Positions 22,109-34,371 of a DNA stretch of 64,000 nt are shown one piece after another; position 1 is the stretch's first letter; each line of letters opens with the position of its first letter. The notes beneath the pieces were generated by a model. It did no database searches, had not been told where the DNA came from, and saw nothing but the letters and a program-made list of their open reading frames with translations. This DNA is from Cylicocyclus nassatus (lineage: Eukaryota > Nematoda > Chromadorea > Rhabditida > Strongylidae): NCBI GenBank assembly GCA_958299035.1, contig CATQJL010000001.1:33193767-33257766 (forward strand). The letters are read 5' to 3'. The position numbers were made by a program, and so were the translations under genes.

Positions 22109-22850
22109 TCAGTGCAGCCCGAAAATTGAGATCATGTGATTCTTCTTGAAAAACGGTGCGCGCCGATCAATTTTGTTGCTGTCATCATCCCAATAATATT
22201 CAATGCGTGAGCGCATTGATTTTTTTGGATATAAGTGGATTGTACTACCCTTCTTACGAATTTTCATGATAAATCCTCCGTTTCCATGGATCGTTAACTC
22301 AACACGTTTGAGTGTTTGAGGTGACATATCCATACTCCATCGGCAAGAACATCTACTTATACTTTCATCATTGAGATTTATCCATGAGTTCATTACTCTG
22401 CTTAATCGATTGATTGTATAGTATTCAGTTATTGGACTCCATATATCCCGCATTGCTCTCCCAATTGTTTTCTTCAACATCAAAATCTGACATGATTAAA
22501 CATAGGGCTCGGCAGGAGATGGCTTTTCGAATATGCAAAAAACAAAGTCCTCTATGACTTTCGCTAAAGTTTACTAACTTTGACTCAACATCGGAAACGT
22601 CGACTGAAAAAAACTTAACCTAACTTGTATCTTTTCGGACCGCAAAGACGATATTTCTTCTGCTTTTTGTCTCAAATACGATAGCTTGGCTAGTAGCTTG
22701 GCTATCGTTCTTGAGACTAAATCAGAGGAATTATCGTTCCCAACTTGCTTATAAGCCACCTGTGCCAAGTCCTGTTTGAGATTCAAGAATTTTTCAACCT
22801 TTTTAGTTCTAATTTGCGTAAATTCATGTCATTATTCATTATTGCATGTC
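22109..22850 (-). CDS. Unidentified gene, two exons seen
   Basis: The last exon (22486-22109, 126 codons with stop) starts behind GTCAG and encodes a basic, aromatic-rich protein (DIWSPITEYYTINRL, RVELTIHGNGGFIMKI, RSRIEYYWDDDS). The exon before it ends at 22625 with CAA and a GTTAGG donor. It encodes LKQDLAQVAYKQVG and AKLSYLRQKAEEISSL, probably helical. Joining them keeps phase 0 on both sides, which supports a real gene. The frame is closed by a TGA above about 22850 and no initiator ATG was found, so the 5' end is missing. No family was recognised, and no lesion was seen. Confidence 0.45.
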
Positions 22851-22859
22851 AGTATTTAC

Positions 22860-23553
22860 TAATGCATGTCATTATTCATTATTAGTTTCTGTTTTTTAAT
22901 GGCGCCCCTTGAGTGCATATGAATAAATAAATAAAAAATAAAATGCTAAATAGAATTCAAATTTTTGGCGAAGCGGGTCCGTGAATGCTATGTAAAGATA
23001 GTCAGTGCAAGTCTGAAACACTGAATATTTAAACATTGAAAGTCAAGGATTGGATTTTTCTAGCATATTGCAACGCCTTCAAACTGTCAATTCTCTTTCT
23101 GAGGCACCAATGTCTTCACTCAATGAATCGTCATCAAAGTTACCTCAAACAGTCATGATCTGAAATGGTAATCTATGGGTCGCGTAAATGAGCGTTGCCG
23201 TTCATCGCTTTTCTCATGCATGATTAGACTGAATTGTGAATTCCTTTTGGACTGCGATTTGGTGAAATGCTGAACTATAAAGATCAAAAGGAGTGCTACC
23301 TGAAATTGAGCGGTAGCAAATCTTTGCTACACATATTCAATGAAGTGTGTTCTTGGTTTCAAAAACCATAGGAAGTGACGGTAACAAGCATTATATCACT
23401 TTCATCTACATTCATTTTTGTCCAAAACTGCAGCGTCACAGGCACTATTTAGTCTCTGCGAGTACCTCTTTATTTTGGAAAATATACGCGCGCAAGGAAT
23501 GATGAAGCTTGAAATCGTATTTTTTGACTTTCAACAGGAATTATATTATAAAA
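22860..23553. other. Non-coding stretch
   Basis: Contains a small direct repeat (ATGTCATTATTCATTATT near 22827 and 22866) and no supported exon. Confidence 0.4.
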
Positions 23554-24105
23554 CTAGCTGGCTTACCCGGCTCCGCCCGGCCCTGTTAAAACATTATCTT
23601 AAAGGTTACTATCCCTATTCCTGACAAAGCTTTCTTTGTGCCCATTCTAATTATCATTCCCTATCGTGATTTTGTTCTCGTAATCGGCATGCCTCCCGCT
23701 TATTACCTTTGACTCCATGCTCTGGAGATCAACTTTGCAGAAAAATCGATAAAATCGCCAAAAGATACAAATAATTCTGAAAACTAATATCGGTTCGATC
23801 AGCATGCTCACTTATCCCCCCCCCCCCCCATTTGTGCCAACTCCCACCGCATAGCTCAAACTTCAAAAACTTCGATGAAATTGATAAAAACAACGAGTAA
23901 TCTCAAAAACCAATACTGTTCTCGTAATCAGCATGCTCGATTATCTCCCTGTGCCAATTCTCAGCCCCGCATTTCAGACTTTACCAAAATCGATAAAATA
24001 ATGTCGATCGATAACGAAAAGTAGCCTACGACCCCCGCCAAGCCCCAAGTGTGTGTGCCAAGTTTGGTCCGGATCGGCTTGGAAATAAAAATTTCTATTC
24101 GGAAC

Positions 24106-24140
<35 letters not shown>

Positions 24141-24191
24141 TACAGACATACAGACATACAAACAAACCGAAATTCCGCTTTATGTATAAGA
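23554..24191 (-). mobile_element. Non-autonomous Helitron-like element
   Basis: Read on the minus strand it starts TCTTATACATAAAGC and ends GCCGGGTAAGCCAGCTAG, inserted between A and T: the TC...CTAG structure of Helitrons. Near its 5' end lies a GTCT microsatellite (24107-24150 as CAGA on the plus strand), as in the DINE/HINE group. Inside, modules with AATCAGCATGCTCGATTA and AAAAATCGATAAAAT repeat two or three times. A 14-base run of C lies at about 23816. No Rep/helicase is present. Confidence 0.65.
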
Positions 24192-25184
24192 TTTGGCCAC
24201 AAAAGTAAACAACTTTATATCCAAAGCCTTGCAACTACTACAGTTTATCTCATTCGCAGTGGCCCTTTCCCATTGACATGTGTTGCGCCAGAGCCTAGCC
24301 TTTAGCGCTAGTGAGCTCCTCGTATACAGCACAGTTCGTCCTGAGAAGGCGCTCCAAAGGTCCACCAGCTCCGCCCACTGTCGTTGAGTGGGCGTCACTA
24401 TGCCCTTCTGAAGCGCGTTTCCAGTGATTCATTTTGCCAGGCCGCTGCCTTGAGACAGACGTGAACCTGATGCAGTTCGCCCCATGAAAATGAAAGAGTT
24501 TGTTGTTATTTTTTGCTTTGCTCTTCATCAAACACTTATCACTTTACGGAAGCGTACGGATATATCAATATTCGGTGAAACCGGAAATTCGGATAAAATC
24601 AAGAATGCCTGTATCCCGTTTCAGAGACATCCTGAGACCTTGTGTCAAAAACACGTTTACGCTAACTTTCAATGGCTAATCCAGCGGTGCTACTCAAATA
24701 TTTTCCCCTTTCTTGACTCATGGCGCCATCATGATTTCCTTCCAGTGAATTCAAAAAATCCCTGGAAAAGCGTTTTTTAAAACATCTATGGTATGTTCGC
24801 CCACGTATAGGATGTGTGCATGCAAAATTTCAACAATCTAGCTCTATTAAATCCTGAGATCATAAGAGTGTTTGGAAAACAAAACATTTTTTCAAAATAG
24901 TTTAATCCTCGCCAAAAAATTAGATTGTGATTTTACAGAAATAATCAGTGTACTCTTTTAATACGTTTGAGCGTAGCATTAGCATTCGACTTGTTTAAGG
25001 AGGCTTTAATGTAATTAGCGCCCTCGCTTAATCCCATACCAATTTCCTCCAGATGACATAAGCGATGTTTTGATGAAGGATTGAGGATGAGGAATAAAGA
25101 TCACTTCATTCAAATCAGCATAACCAAGTCTAGCTTAAGGTTGAAAAAATCATAATAGTATGGAAAAATCATAAAAGTACAACT
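24192..25184. other. Non-coding stretch
   Basis: No supported exon. A 98-codon frame at 24484-24780 (+) has no recognised motif or splice signals. Confidence 0.4.
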
Positions 25185-25581
25185 ATTCTTACAAACATTA
25201 TTATATTCGCAATCAGCATGTTCGATTACCCCGTTGTGCCAACTCCTATCCCCGTACCTCAAACTTTGCAAAAAATCGATAAATTCGATTAAAATAGTGG
25301 ACCATCATAAAAACTAAAATTGTATTTTTAATCAGCATGCTCGATTACCCCCTGTACTAACTCTCAGCTCCGTAGATCAAACTTTACAAAAAATCGATAA
25401 AAATTGATAAAATCAATATTGATCGATGACGAAAATTAGCCTATGACACCCGTCCGACCCCGAAGTAAGTGTGCCAAGTTTGGTCCGGATCGGTCCAGAA
25501 ATTGAATTTTCTATCCGGAATATACGTACAGAGAGACAGACAGACATACATACAAATAGACACTCAGCTTCATATATAAGA
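25185..25581 (-). mobile_element. Truncated Helitron-like element
   Basis: The same internal modules as at 23554 (ATCAGCATGCTCGATTA, GTGCCAAGTTTGGTCCGGAT) and the same 5' end (minus strand TCTTATATATGAAGC, preceded by A). The CTAG-containing 3' end is missing, and the GTCT microsatellite is short. Confidence 0.6.
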
Positions 25582-26621
25582 TCAACCGAGGCACTTCCTG
25601 AGAAACAAACATCGAGTTTTGTAGAGTATGGTTACTCTTTGGTGATTTTGAAGCTTGTCCGTCAATGTCAGCGATTACGCAAAGTTGATAAGAGCGTTCT
25701 TTACCTTATTTATCAAGAAGGTACAGAATTTTCCAAGTTTTTTGGGTGACATGTATAAAAGCGCTTAAACTCCACAAACCAGCTGCTTTTTAAAGCAGAC
25801 TAACTTTCAATGCTTTCAAAGGAAAATCCAAGTGAATTTTGCTCATCCCTCAATTTGAAAAATTTTAGAGTCAAGGAATGCAAGAAATGCAATCGTGGCT
25901 GAAAAAAAACTGATAGTAGTGCCCAGCCTGATCAGGGCTTTTTTGAAAATTTCTATTTTTCACCGTTTCAAATTAATGAGATTGAAAGCCAATTTGATGA
26001 ATGTTGGTAGATTTGCGTGTATACAAGCAGCAAAACTTCAAATAGACCCGTTGACAAAAAGGCGAATTATGGCGATATTGAGAGTAGATTATAGTAGTGT
26101 TTAGCGCTGTACTGCTCTTCGAAGCTTATGCCTTCTATAAAGTAAATATGAGGTAAACGATGGTTCGGTAATCTTCTCATCAAACACCGCTGTTCTGTAG
26201 TTCTCAATGGCCATACCTGACTAACTACAGAACACTGGTGCTCTCTTAAAGTTTGGTCTATTTTGCGCCATACTGTGACTAAGCAGGTCATAGTGTGTTG
26301 ATGAGTGCTGGAGAATTTTTTCCGTGATCTTACTGAAGACCAAGCTCAGCAAGTCGTAAAGCTTCTTGTGCCCGATTTGACGCTATATTGATTCCAAAAC
26401 TTTCGATAAAGTCGTCGAAAAAAAAACTGTCATGATATGGCATTGTGACAGCGGTTCGGCCTCAGTCTTAAACGAGGTCAAAAAAGTGTGAGACTTATAA
26501 GGATTGTACTATGACAAGAATACAATGGATTTTTACCCGTATAAAACTCCCTCAAATTTGGACTCTAACATTATATTCATCAAATGTTTTCGTTTGTGCA
26601 CGTTGTTCTCCTTGGGGCTAT
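25582..26621. other. Non-coding stretch with a small hairpin
   Basis: No supported gene. TGTTCTGTAGTT at about 26199 pairs with AACTACAGAACA at about 26222 to form a 12-bp stem. Confidence 0.4.
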
Positions 26622-26687
26622 CATTGCCCGCACTCAAGCGCTCGAATTTTACCAAAGTAACATTCGAGCGCTTGAGTGCGGGCAATG
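26622..26687. repeat. Perfect 26-bp hairpin
   Basis: The arms 26622-26647 and 26662-26687 are perfect reverse complements (beginning CATTGCCCGCACTCAAGCGC) around a 14-base loop. There are no decayed positions, which points to a recent origin, selection or an assembly artefact. Confidence 0.85.
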
Positions 26688-27310
26688 ACTACAATGACTA
26701 CGCGGACTCAGACTCACAATGGGAAAAGTACGCACACAACAGTTTCACGATTCTTTCTTGGTACGTATCATCAGAACATGGAACGCCGTCCCTGAGAAGG
26801 CTGTCAAAACTACATTTGTATTCGTATTCAACAGAGAAGTTTTAAAGAGTTTGAGACTCAAAGGATATTTTTGATTGTTTCATTATCTACAGGATACTAA
26901 TTATGCTCTATTCGTTGAATTCAATCAATGCTACAATAGAATGATGATGTGCTGCTGCCAAAAAAATCTGCATCCATTTTCATTTTTATTTTTCTTCTTT
27001 TCAATTGGTTTCAGGGTCACACTCATGACTAAACATTATCATTCTCTATTTATCCATCATCCTTCTACAAAAATATCTATATATTCAGAGTTTTATCTCC
27101 ATGCATTAGCACAAATGGCGAATTAGTTTTCCTAAATCTTGGTGTTCTATTGAAAATCATATCTTATCGGGTCACGTCAGCTAGCCTTTACCCGCAGGCT
27201 CGCTGGCACTCTAAAAATGGGATATCATACATTTTCAAAATGCTCCAAGATTTCAAAGTCGATCACTCTCGCATGTGTCTATCTGTTTCTTTATGTTATC
27301 GGCTGTATCT
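26688..27310. other. Non-coding stretch
   Basis: No supported exon or element. Frames are short and AT-rich. Confidence 0.4.
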
Positions 27311-27313
27311 GAA

Positions 27314-27372
<59 letters not shown>

Positions 27373-27373
27373 A
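27311..27373. repeat. AAAT tetranucleotide microsatellite
   Basis: About fifteen uninterrupted copies of AATA/AAAT. Confidence 0.95.
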
Positions 27374-29104
27374 GCGTGTTAGCTGTATTAAATCGTAAGC
27401 TCATTCGAACAAACAGCTTGCAGGCCGCGTTTTTGAACTTTAAGAATAACGAGATTTCAAGGAAATCAGGACCTTTTATAACCATATCTAGGTACAAGCT
27501 CGCACCAAATTCCTTGAAGGCAGTGTCCCGGAAAATTTTGCACTTTTACTTTCTGCATGTTTTGGGGCTCTTCGACACGTAGAATCCGAATTTGAGGTTT
27601 TAACAGGGTGAAAAGACCGTTTTTGGAGCGTTCACGCAAAAGGCAGTCAGACGAAAGTTTCAGTGGAAAGATGTTACCCTGGCACGAAGACCCTACCGAC
27701 TATAATTTCTGCTTTGGATAGTGTGCACATTGCGGGAGCAGTCATGGGGTCTCGCGCCAAACAGGTAAGCGAAGCCGTTCGAGCGCGCCGACTGGGGTTG
27801 CGCGCGCCGGTTCGAGGGCTATTTTTTCCGAGCAGGGAAAACATTAATCAGCCGGGCTGGGCCCAGAAATTAATGGGGTGACCAGGAACTCCTCTACAGC
27901 TATATTTAGGGCGCCTGCTAAAACACTGTTTCTAAGGCCGTCCTCGTGAATCTTCGGCAAGGAGGCATTTGTCTGGAAAGACGTATCGAAACTCAAAAAT
28001 CAAAATTCCGAGCTTAAACACCCGTTGAATGCACTCCAATTAGAAAATGGCAGTTGATCTGGTCCGAAGGGATGTGCATGTCACCATACGCGCCTTCAGA
28101 CGCTAATTGCAAACCTGCTTATCGTTTCTACGGATCAACTTTCCGGAAGACGTCACAAGCTTTTAGAAGTCTAGAAGTGTCAAGTCTTAAGTGGTATAAA
28201 TTCAACGCCTGTTCAGAAACGCCTGCAAGTGGGTAAACAATCCAAACCACGTGTATTGACTACACGTGATTTGAATTGAGCAAGGATCACAGCCACTAAT
28301 AACCAGCATAGGTGTTTTTGTACACGCTTATTTTACTCCACTGGCTTGAGAAATTTGGGCGAAGTGAACTTAACTACTTTTAGATAAAGCAGATTTGAAA
28401 GTGTTTAAAGACGCGCCTAATTATACATTTCTTTTCATTTCCTCAGATCAGATCCTATCTTTCCTCTGCTTGAATACCCGAACAAATCGGAGTTGACAGT
28501 GGCGCTTTGAAAAAAGATTTTTGTAATACCTGTAATCCAGTACCTCAACTTTGATAAGGCACTGCCTTTGAACGTGGACAGATTATAAGGTTAGAAAGAA
28601 AAAAATAGTGTCTTTTATGCCAGAGCAACAGAACGAAGACTTATAAATGTGAAGAGCGCTATACGACAGGGCAAGGCAAGCTTTGAAAGAGAACTTTGAC
28701 ATCTTCGTGAGCCATAATCCGACAAAGTTTGGATCTAATCCTTCAAGAGATCCATAACGTCAAAGATTTGATCTTCGCCTCTTTTTCTACAAGCTTCTAC
28801 TTTGTATTGCATGTGGCAGACGTACCCCCTTATCTCACTCGCTGTACTCCTAATGGTTAGAAATCGTGAAAGGAAAATGCGGAAGAATAAACTCCGCGTT
28901 TGACAGTCCTGATTTCTCCCATATATGCACTTGTCTACTATCAACTTTCACAACTTCATCCTCGAAATTTTGGCCTTTAAATGCTCTAGCTCCTAAGAAT
29001 TAATTTCAGACGAGAAACCCCGAAAAAGTGACATGCTTCTCTTTCCAACCTAATATCATAAAAGGTTATTCAAAATTTTGCTAAGAAGTCTTCTGCCTCT
29101 CTTC
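27374..29104. other. Gene-poor stretch
   Basis: A single terminus TTGAAGGCAGTGTCC at about 27516 resembles the MITE ends at 42290 and 62233. A GC-rich patch (27770-27830) has no exon support. CACGTG-containing dyads occur near 28247-28268 (AACCACGTGTATTGACTACACGTGATT). Nothing else is supported. Confidence 0.4.
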
Positions 29105-29525
29105 AAAGTATCATTCTGTAGGACTGGTGTGAACTTAGATTCGCAGCATGGAGCGGCTCATCGATTGCTCTTCAATACTGTAGGATTACGGAGAAAACTG
29201 CAGGCATAAGCCGCCATTATGCAAAAGCTGCCTGTTTGCAAGATTACATGATTACTAAACTTTGTACAGGAATGTGAAGCTTTTTTTAGACATGTTCAAA
29301 CACATCGAAAAGTGGCTATTAATCCTTACCTGCCACAACTTTTTAACGGAATCAGCCTTGCGTGAAGGGTCGTTTTCTTCTCTGTCTGTGGAAAAATATT
29401 GCCTCCAAGTCTCAAGACTCTCTTCAAAGTTCTCCCCGTAATCCTACAGTAACAAGTTTCGATTGATGAAACCCTTTAAGTGCAAATCTAAGCTGAAGCC
29501 AGCTTTACAATGTGGTATCTGAAGG
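29105..29525. mobile_element. Inverted-repeat element, family B
   Basis: Arms of about 100 bp at 29105-29205 and 29425-29525 share ACTGTAGGATTACGG and AACTTAGATT-like words. The same arms lie inside the mariner-ended element at 46890-47434, and a decayed half occurs near 45720. The terminal repeats seen at 46890 are absent here. Confidence 0.55.
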
Positions 29526-29781
29526 GAGGCAAAAGTCTTCTGTGGAAAAGAGACATAAGCGATTGAACAGCGGTAAAATACTTTTAATACACCTGTATTT
29601 ACTCTTTCTTCCTCCAATTACAAATTACAGTTGCACTTGGTAAATATCACCCAATAACGACAGAGATGTGCGCATCCACAACGAAATATTGTTTCGCGTA
29701 TGATCCACCAAATTCAACATGAAACATCCGTGATTGACGCTGCCTATTTAGAGCCGGTGTAAATGGTGCCCCAGATAATAT

Positions 29782-29936
29782 TAGGTTGTCCCGAAAGTTT
29801 TGTCGGTTTTTTCAAACTGCTATAAAACCACGCACAATAAACCTGAATGAGTTTCAACATGCATTCGATGCAGCTTTTCTTTCTCTTTCTTACTGATACA
29901 TACGCGAACCATAACCTTTTATGCTTTTTTTGATAA
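29782..29936 (+). mobile_element. mariner-like element, left fragment
   Basis: Begins TTAGGTTGTCCCGAAAGTTT next to TA and is cut after 155 bp by a Helitron-like insertion. The right end was not found. Confidence 0.6.
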
Positions 29937-30431
29937 CTAGCTGGCTTAACCGGCTCCGCCCGACTCCGTCAAAACGCTGTGATAAAGTTCTCATCCCTAT
30001 TCCTGTACAACCTTTCCCTGTTCTCACGTCTACATGCTATTTACTATCACTGTTTTAGTAATCAGCATTTTCGATTACCCCCTGTGCAACCCCCAGCCCC
30101 GTAGTCCAAACTTTGCAAAAAATCGATAAAATCGATAAAAGTAATCGATAATCCTGAAAACTAATATTGTATTCGGAATCCCCATGCTAGATTACCCCCC
30201 CTGTGCCAACTCCCAGCCCCGTGAACTCAGCAAAAAAATCGATAAAAATCGATAAAATCGATATCGATCGATATCGAAAAGTAGCCTATGAGACCCGCCG
30301 GGGCCCGAAGTGTATGTGTGCCAAGTTTGGTCCGGATCGGTTCAGAAATGGAATTTTCTATTCGGAAGATACGTACATACAGACAGACAGACATACATAC
30401 ATACAAACAGACATTCAGCTTTATATTAAGA
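29937..30431 (-). mobile_element. Non-autonomous Helitron-like element
   Basis: A full-length copy on the minus strand: 5' TC at 30431, GTCT-type microsatellite (30377-30415), three ATCGATAAAA modules, and CTAG at 29937 preceded by the family's GCCGGTTAAGCCAG. The A/T target is intact. It is inserted in a mariner fragment. Confidence 0.65.
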
Positions 30432-32654
30432 TCTAGTAAACAGCAGACTAATGGAATTGCCCTACCTTGTTTCGTTCTTATTCTTGCTTAAATGTTGCTA
30501 TATACCAAACAGGCACTTAGACAAAGCCTCAGATAGTTTTGTATTTGGCAATTCAAGAGCTCTATAGCAGGAGGCTAAGCAGAATGTGATTTGGAAGCAG
30601 CAACAGTTGCATCGTGATGGTAAAATGTGGAATCTTAAAAATCTTACAAATCGTTTCGTCGATATCATCCTTGGTTTTTAATGCTAATAGTCATATGTGG
30701 CATATGTGACCCATACTCTATGTTTGCTAAGCAAACTTCCTTCAAACTTTTGATAAAGGGAAACTCTGCATGTTACCATCATCTTCTCTGTATAAATTAG
30801 CAATTGGCTGTGCGCAATTATTACATGAATTTTTCACATCTGTTGAAATACTACGTGCGCAAGCAAAGATTGGTTCTTATCCATATAACTGGTGCTTCTC
30901 TATACATTCAAGATATGCATCCAAAAATGTTAAGTCTATACTATTCGAAAGGAAATACTGCTAGGTAACTTTTTTCGAACACACAGATAGAAGAAAGTGT
31001 AAATAAATTGACGAGCACTAGAGCTGACTTGGTAACAGTCGCTTGTATGAAACAAGTGCTATGGCTTTTGAATGGGAATGTGGCTTAGTTATCACTGAAG
31101 GCCAAGATAGGGAAAATTTAAATCAAACCCATGAGTATCAAGCGCTATGCCACTCAATCCTAAAGCGATAGTGAGCTTCAACTGTCAGCGCGAAATCGGT
31201 TCTTCTTTGAAGCGCTAATTCGATGAATAATGGTTATGTGGGGGTATGTTATGTTGAGGGTCTTTTACTGTAGAATCAGAATTCTGGTTAAAAAAAGATA
31301 AGAGCGAAAACAAATTGTTAGCGCCTGTTCAGATGAGTTGCATACATTTAAGAGAAGTTTTGAGCGAACGCAGTAGTACTTTTAAGGATTTTGGGAGCTT
31401 AGACACGATATATCGTGAAACGCTGCAGTGGATAGCCTAATTTCAGGTGCTAGCTACGCGAAATGTTTTGTAAAGTCGCTTCACAACGAGAGCGTAGATT
31501 GCACATAATGTAGAAAAATTCTATTGAGCCATTTATAGACAAGTCCCTCCCTGAAAATGAGGAAAAACAGTGAAAGAATGTGGCCAAAAAGAGGTTCTCA
31601 TAAGCATTGTGGGCTGTCTGCAGTTGTACAAGCACATATTATTGTCACAGAGGAACCCGATTGTTTGAGTACGGACACCTTTTTGGGCCACAGCTTAAGT
31701 TTTTCAGTCTTTGACATAGTACCATATAGGACAGTTGAAGAATTCCCCTACAATTTTACGCTAACACTGATGAAGGCTTGCCTAAGCTTATGCCTTCATT
31801 AACTTCATCTCAAATATTTATAACTTTTTTGAAAAAATAGTCTCGTGACTCGGGTAGAACGAACCATTAATGTCGATTGATGTTTTATAAGGATGGAATC
31901 ATCAATTAAGGCGCGTGTAAATGCGCAAATAGTGCTATTCTGTCATTAAGTATTCATGTATATGTGAGGATTTCCTGGTTACCTATCGTTACAGATAATC
32001 TCTCCCAAACAGTGTTTTCCAGTGAATAAGGTGTGAATAGTGACTTCAGGCAAAGCTCGAAAAATGAGGAGTTTCCATGTAAGTTTTTTGTAAGTTTGTG
32101 AGCTGTGCTGGTGACACCTGACACTGCACTTGATAAGTCCCTTATAGACACTCAGCTTTTGTGAATTCCCATTGTGAGCTCTAGGTTGTCTGCTTATTTA
32201 CTTTTTACCCTTCTTTTCCTTGAAATCTCAAAAAAGGTTGTTGTCTTAGAGGAAATACAAGTTTTGAAGCATATTCCTTTGATAACGCGCTCTGGGAGAA
32301 TCAAAGAGAGTGCAGCGTAAAAATGAAAAGCAAAAGTTGACTTCGTGGAGATGTATTATTTTTACATATCTGAAAGTCCCAATTTCCAGCGCGTGTCGGA
32401 TCTTGTCTGTCACAGCTCTAAGGGGTGACAGGAAAGCACTTTGAAATTACATTATTGCAATACAATACACTCAATAATCGCAAATTAATGCAATTATTGA
32501 GTGTATAACAATAACAGAAGTGCTGTACATTGTTGGAGCTGATGCTGCACTTTGATATAGAACGTTTTAATTGGAGTCGCGTTGTTGTTACATGCAGAGT
32601 AAGGTCATTTCGTTTCTTTTTTTGTAACCCTCCTTCAACAGCTGCTAATCACCA
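30432..32654. other. Gene-poor stretch
   Basis: No supported exon. A hairpin at 32461-32508 has arms ATACACTCAATAATCGCA and TGCAATTATTGAGTGTAT. Confidence 0.4.
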
Positions 32655-33395
32655 TGAAGTCTCAGGGCCGCATGCACTAACATCCCGCCGGGGAGGGAGT
32701 CGCAGCTTGAAAGAAAGCTCATACTTTGAAGCTCCAGATAGGACTCCACGTCGTATAATCTATCCGTAGAGATATTCACCATCCTTCACTGTGAACATAG
32801 TGAACAAGGGGCAAGAAGCTGTACAAGCCGCATTTTCTAGTCTTTTATATGATTCCCCGATGATCCCCGGTGGCTAGCCTTTGTAAACTCATTTTTCTTT
32901 CTTTGAAGTCAACGAAAACCTTCCAAAGTCGTATTGTTCATCTAACCCAACAGTGCTAAGCATGTTGCCAATAAGAACAAATGAGTTTTTAAGATATCGA
33001 GTTTTTCGACAAACCCCCAACTTTCGACATGTGTTTCATCGCAAATTTCATGATTCCATAATACCACTTGTTCTTATCAGCAACATGCTTAGCACTATTA
33101 GGTTAAATAATCGGTACAACTCCGGAATGTTTTCGGTAACTTCGAAAAAAGAAAAATGACTCTAAAGAAAAGACGGCCGGCCGCTGGGGATTCAGGGGAT
33201 CATACAAGAAGCTATGATATGCGGCATGTACAGCTCACTCATGTTCGATATGTTCATAGTAAAGGATGATGAGAATACTTACGGATAGGTAGACAGCGTG
33301 AAATCCAGGAATCTGGAGCTTCAGAATATGAACCCTTCTTTTAAGCTGTGATCCCCAGCGGAGATGTTAATGCATGCGGCCCTAAGGGAGCTTCC
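32655..33395. mobile_element. Foldback element
   Basis: Three sets of arms pair from outside in: GGGCCGCATGCACTAACATC with GATGTTAATGCATGCGGCCC; GATCCCCGGTGGCTAGC with GGCCGGCCGCTGGGGAT; and GTGCTAAGCATGTTGCCAAT with ATCAGCAACATGCTTAGCAC. No coding content. Confidence 0.6.
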
Positions 33396-34371
33396 AAACC
33401 GCGCCGGTTGCCGTTATTGCAGCCGAAGTGCAGTAGGTCAAACCAATGTCTCACTGGCGCACGTGAAGCGCGAAAACTCGCTGATAGACCTATTTTTTGT
33501 GTTTTTTTATATCTGTTTGTTGATATGTGTGTTATAAACTGGTTTCCAGGTACGAGTTTTTGGGCAATGGTTGCTTGAAGGCTTGAAACATCATCGTTGA
33601 GCGCAGATGCGCTATGTCTTGCCAATGTTCAGCTGAAGTTCACAGAGCGGACCGCTCATTGCGTTTTTTTTCAAATTTTGTTATGCTCAAGCTCCATGCT
33701 TTTGTGACTAATGCGGTTGAAAAGCTGGGTGCAATATTGAAGCGCATTTGTGCAAATCCGTGATGATGCATGGAGTAGGCATGGAGAAACCGCATCACCC
33801 ACATCAAAAATGAAACCTGAACTTACCATGAAAACAAAAAGATAAATAGCAAGAAGCACATGGAGTAATCAACGTATTTACGCTCATGCGTTATATATGT
33901 TGTAAGTGTTGCCGTTTTCCATGCTTGCGTCCATGCCTCATCATGGATCATGATCAAAATCTGCATGCAATGCTTTTCAGTATTGCATGCAGATTTTCAA
34001 ACCGCATCATTCACAAAAAGCACAAAAGAGCTCAACAAAAAGTGGAAAAAAGGAATGAACGAGTCTCTTTGTAAACTCCAGCTCAATGAGGCAAAATTCA
34101 ACGCATATGCCTTTAACGGTGATGTTTCAAGTATTCGAGCAGCCATTATCTAAAAAGTCGTACCTCGAAACCAACCTATAACAGACAAATTAGAAAACAG
34201 ATAAAAAAAAATAGAAATATAGGTTAATTTCATGAGTTTTCGAGCCACACGCGCGCTAGGTAGGCAATGGCTTGACCAATTACGCTTCGGCTGCAATAGC
34301 GGCAGCCAGCGCGAAAGCGGCTAACGGCTGCAAAAGCGACAGCCGGCGCGGTCTGGAAGCTCCCTAAGACT
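33391..34371. mobile_element. Foldback element overlapping its neighbour
   Basis: The ends CTAAGGGAGCTTCCAAACCG and CGGTCTGGAAGCTCCCTAAG are inverted. Inner arms include CAGCCGAAGTGCAGTAGGTC against GACCAATTACGCTTCGGCTG. The core contains a hairpin at 33935-33998 (ATGCATGGAG / GCATGCAG type words). The left end overlaps the right arm of the previous element. Confidence 0.6.

Noticed and set aside
24107..24150. Regular CAGA repeats that might suggest a CRISPR-like array
   Set aside because: It is a tetranucleotide microsatellite inside a Helitron-like element, without spacers; the same holds near 30380 and 47760.
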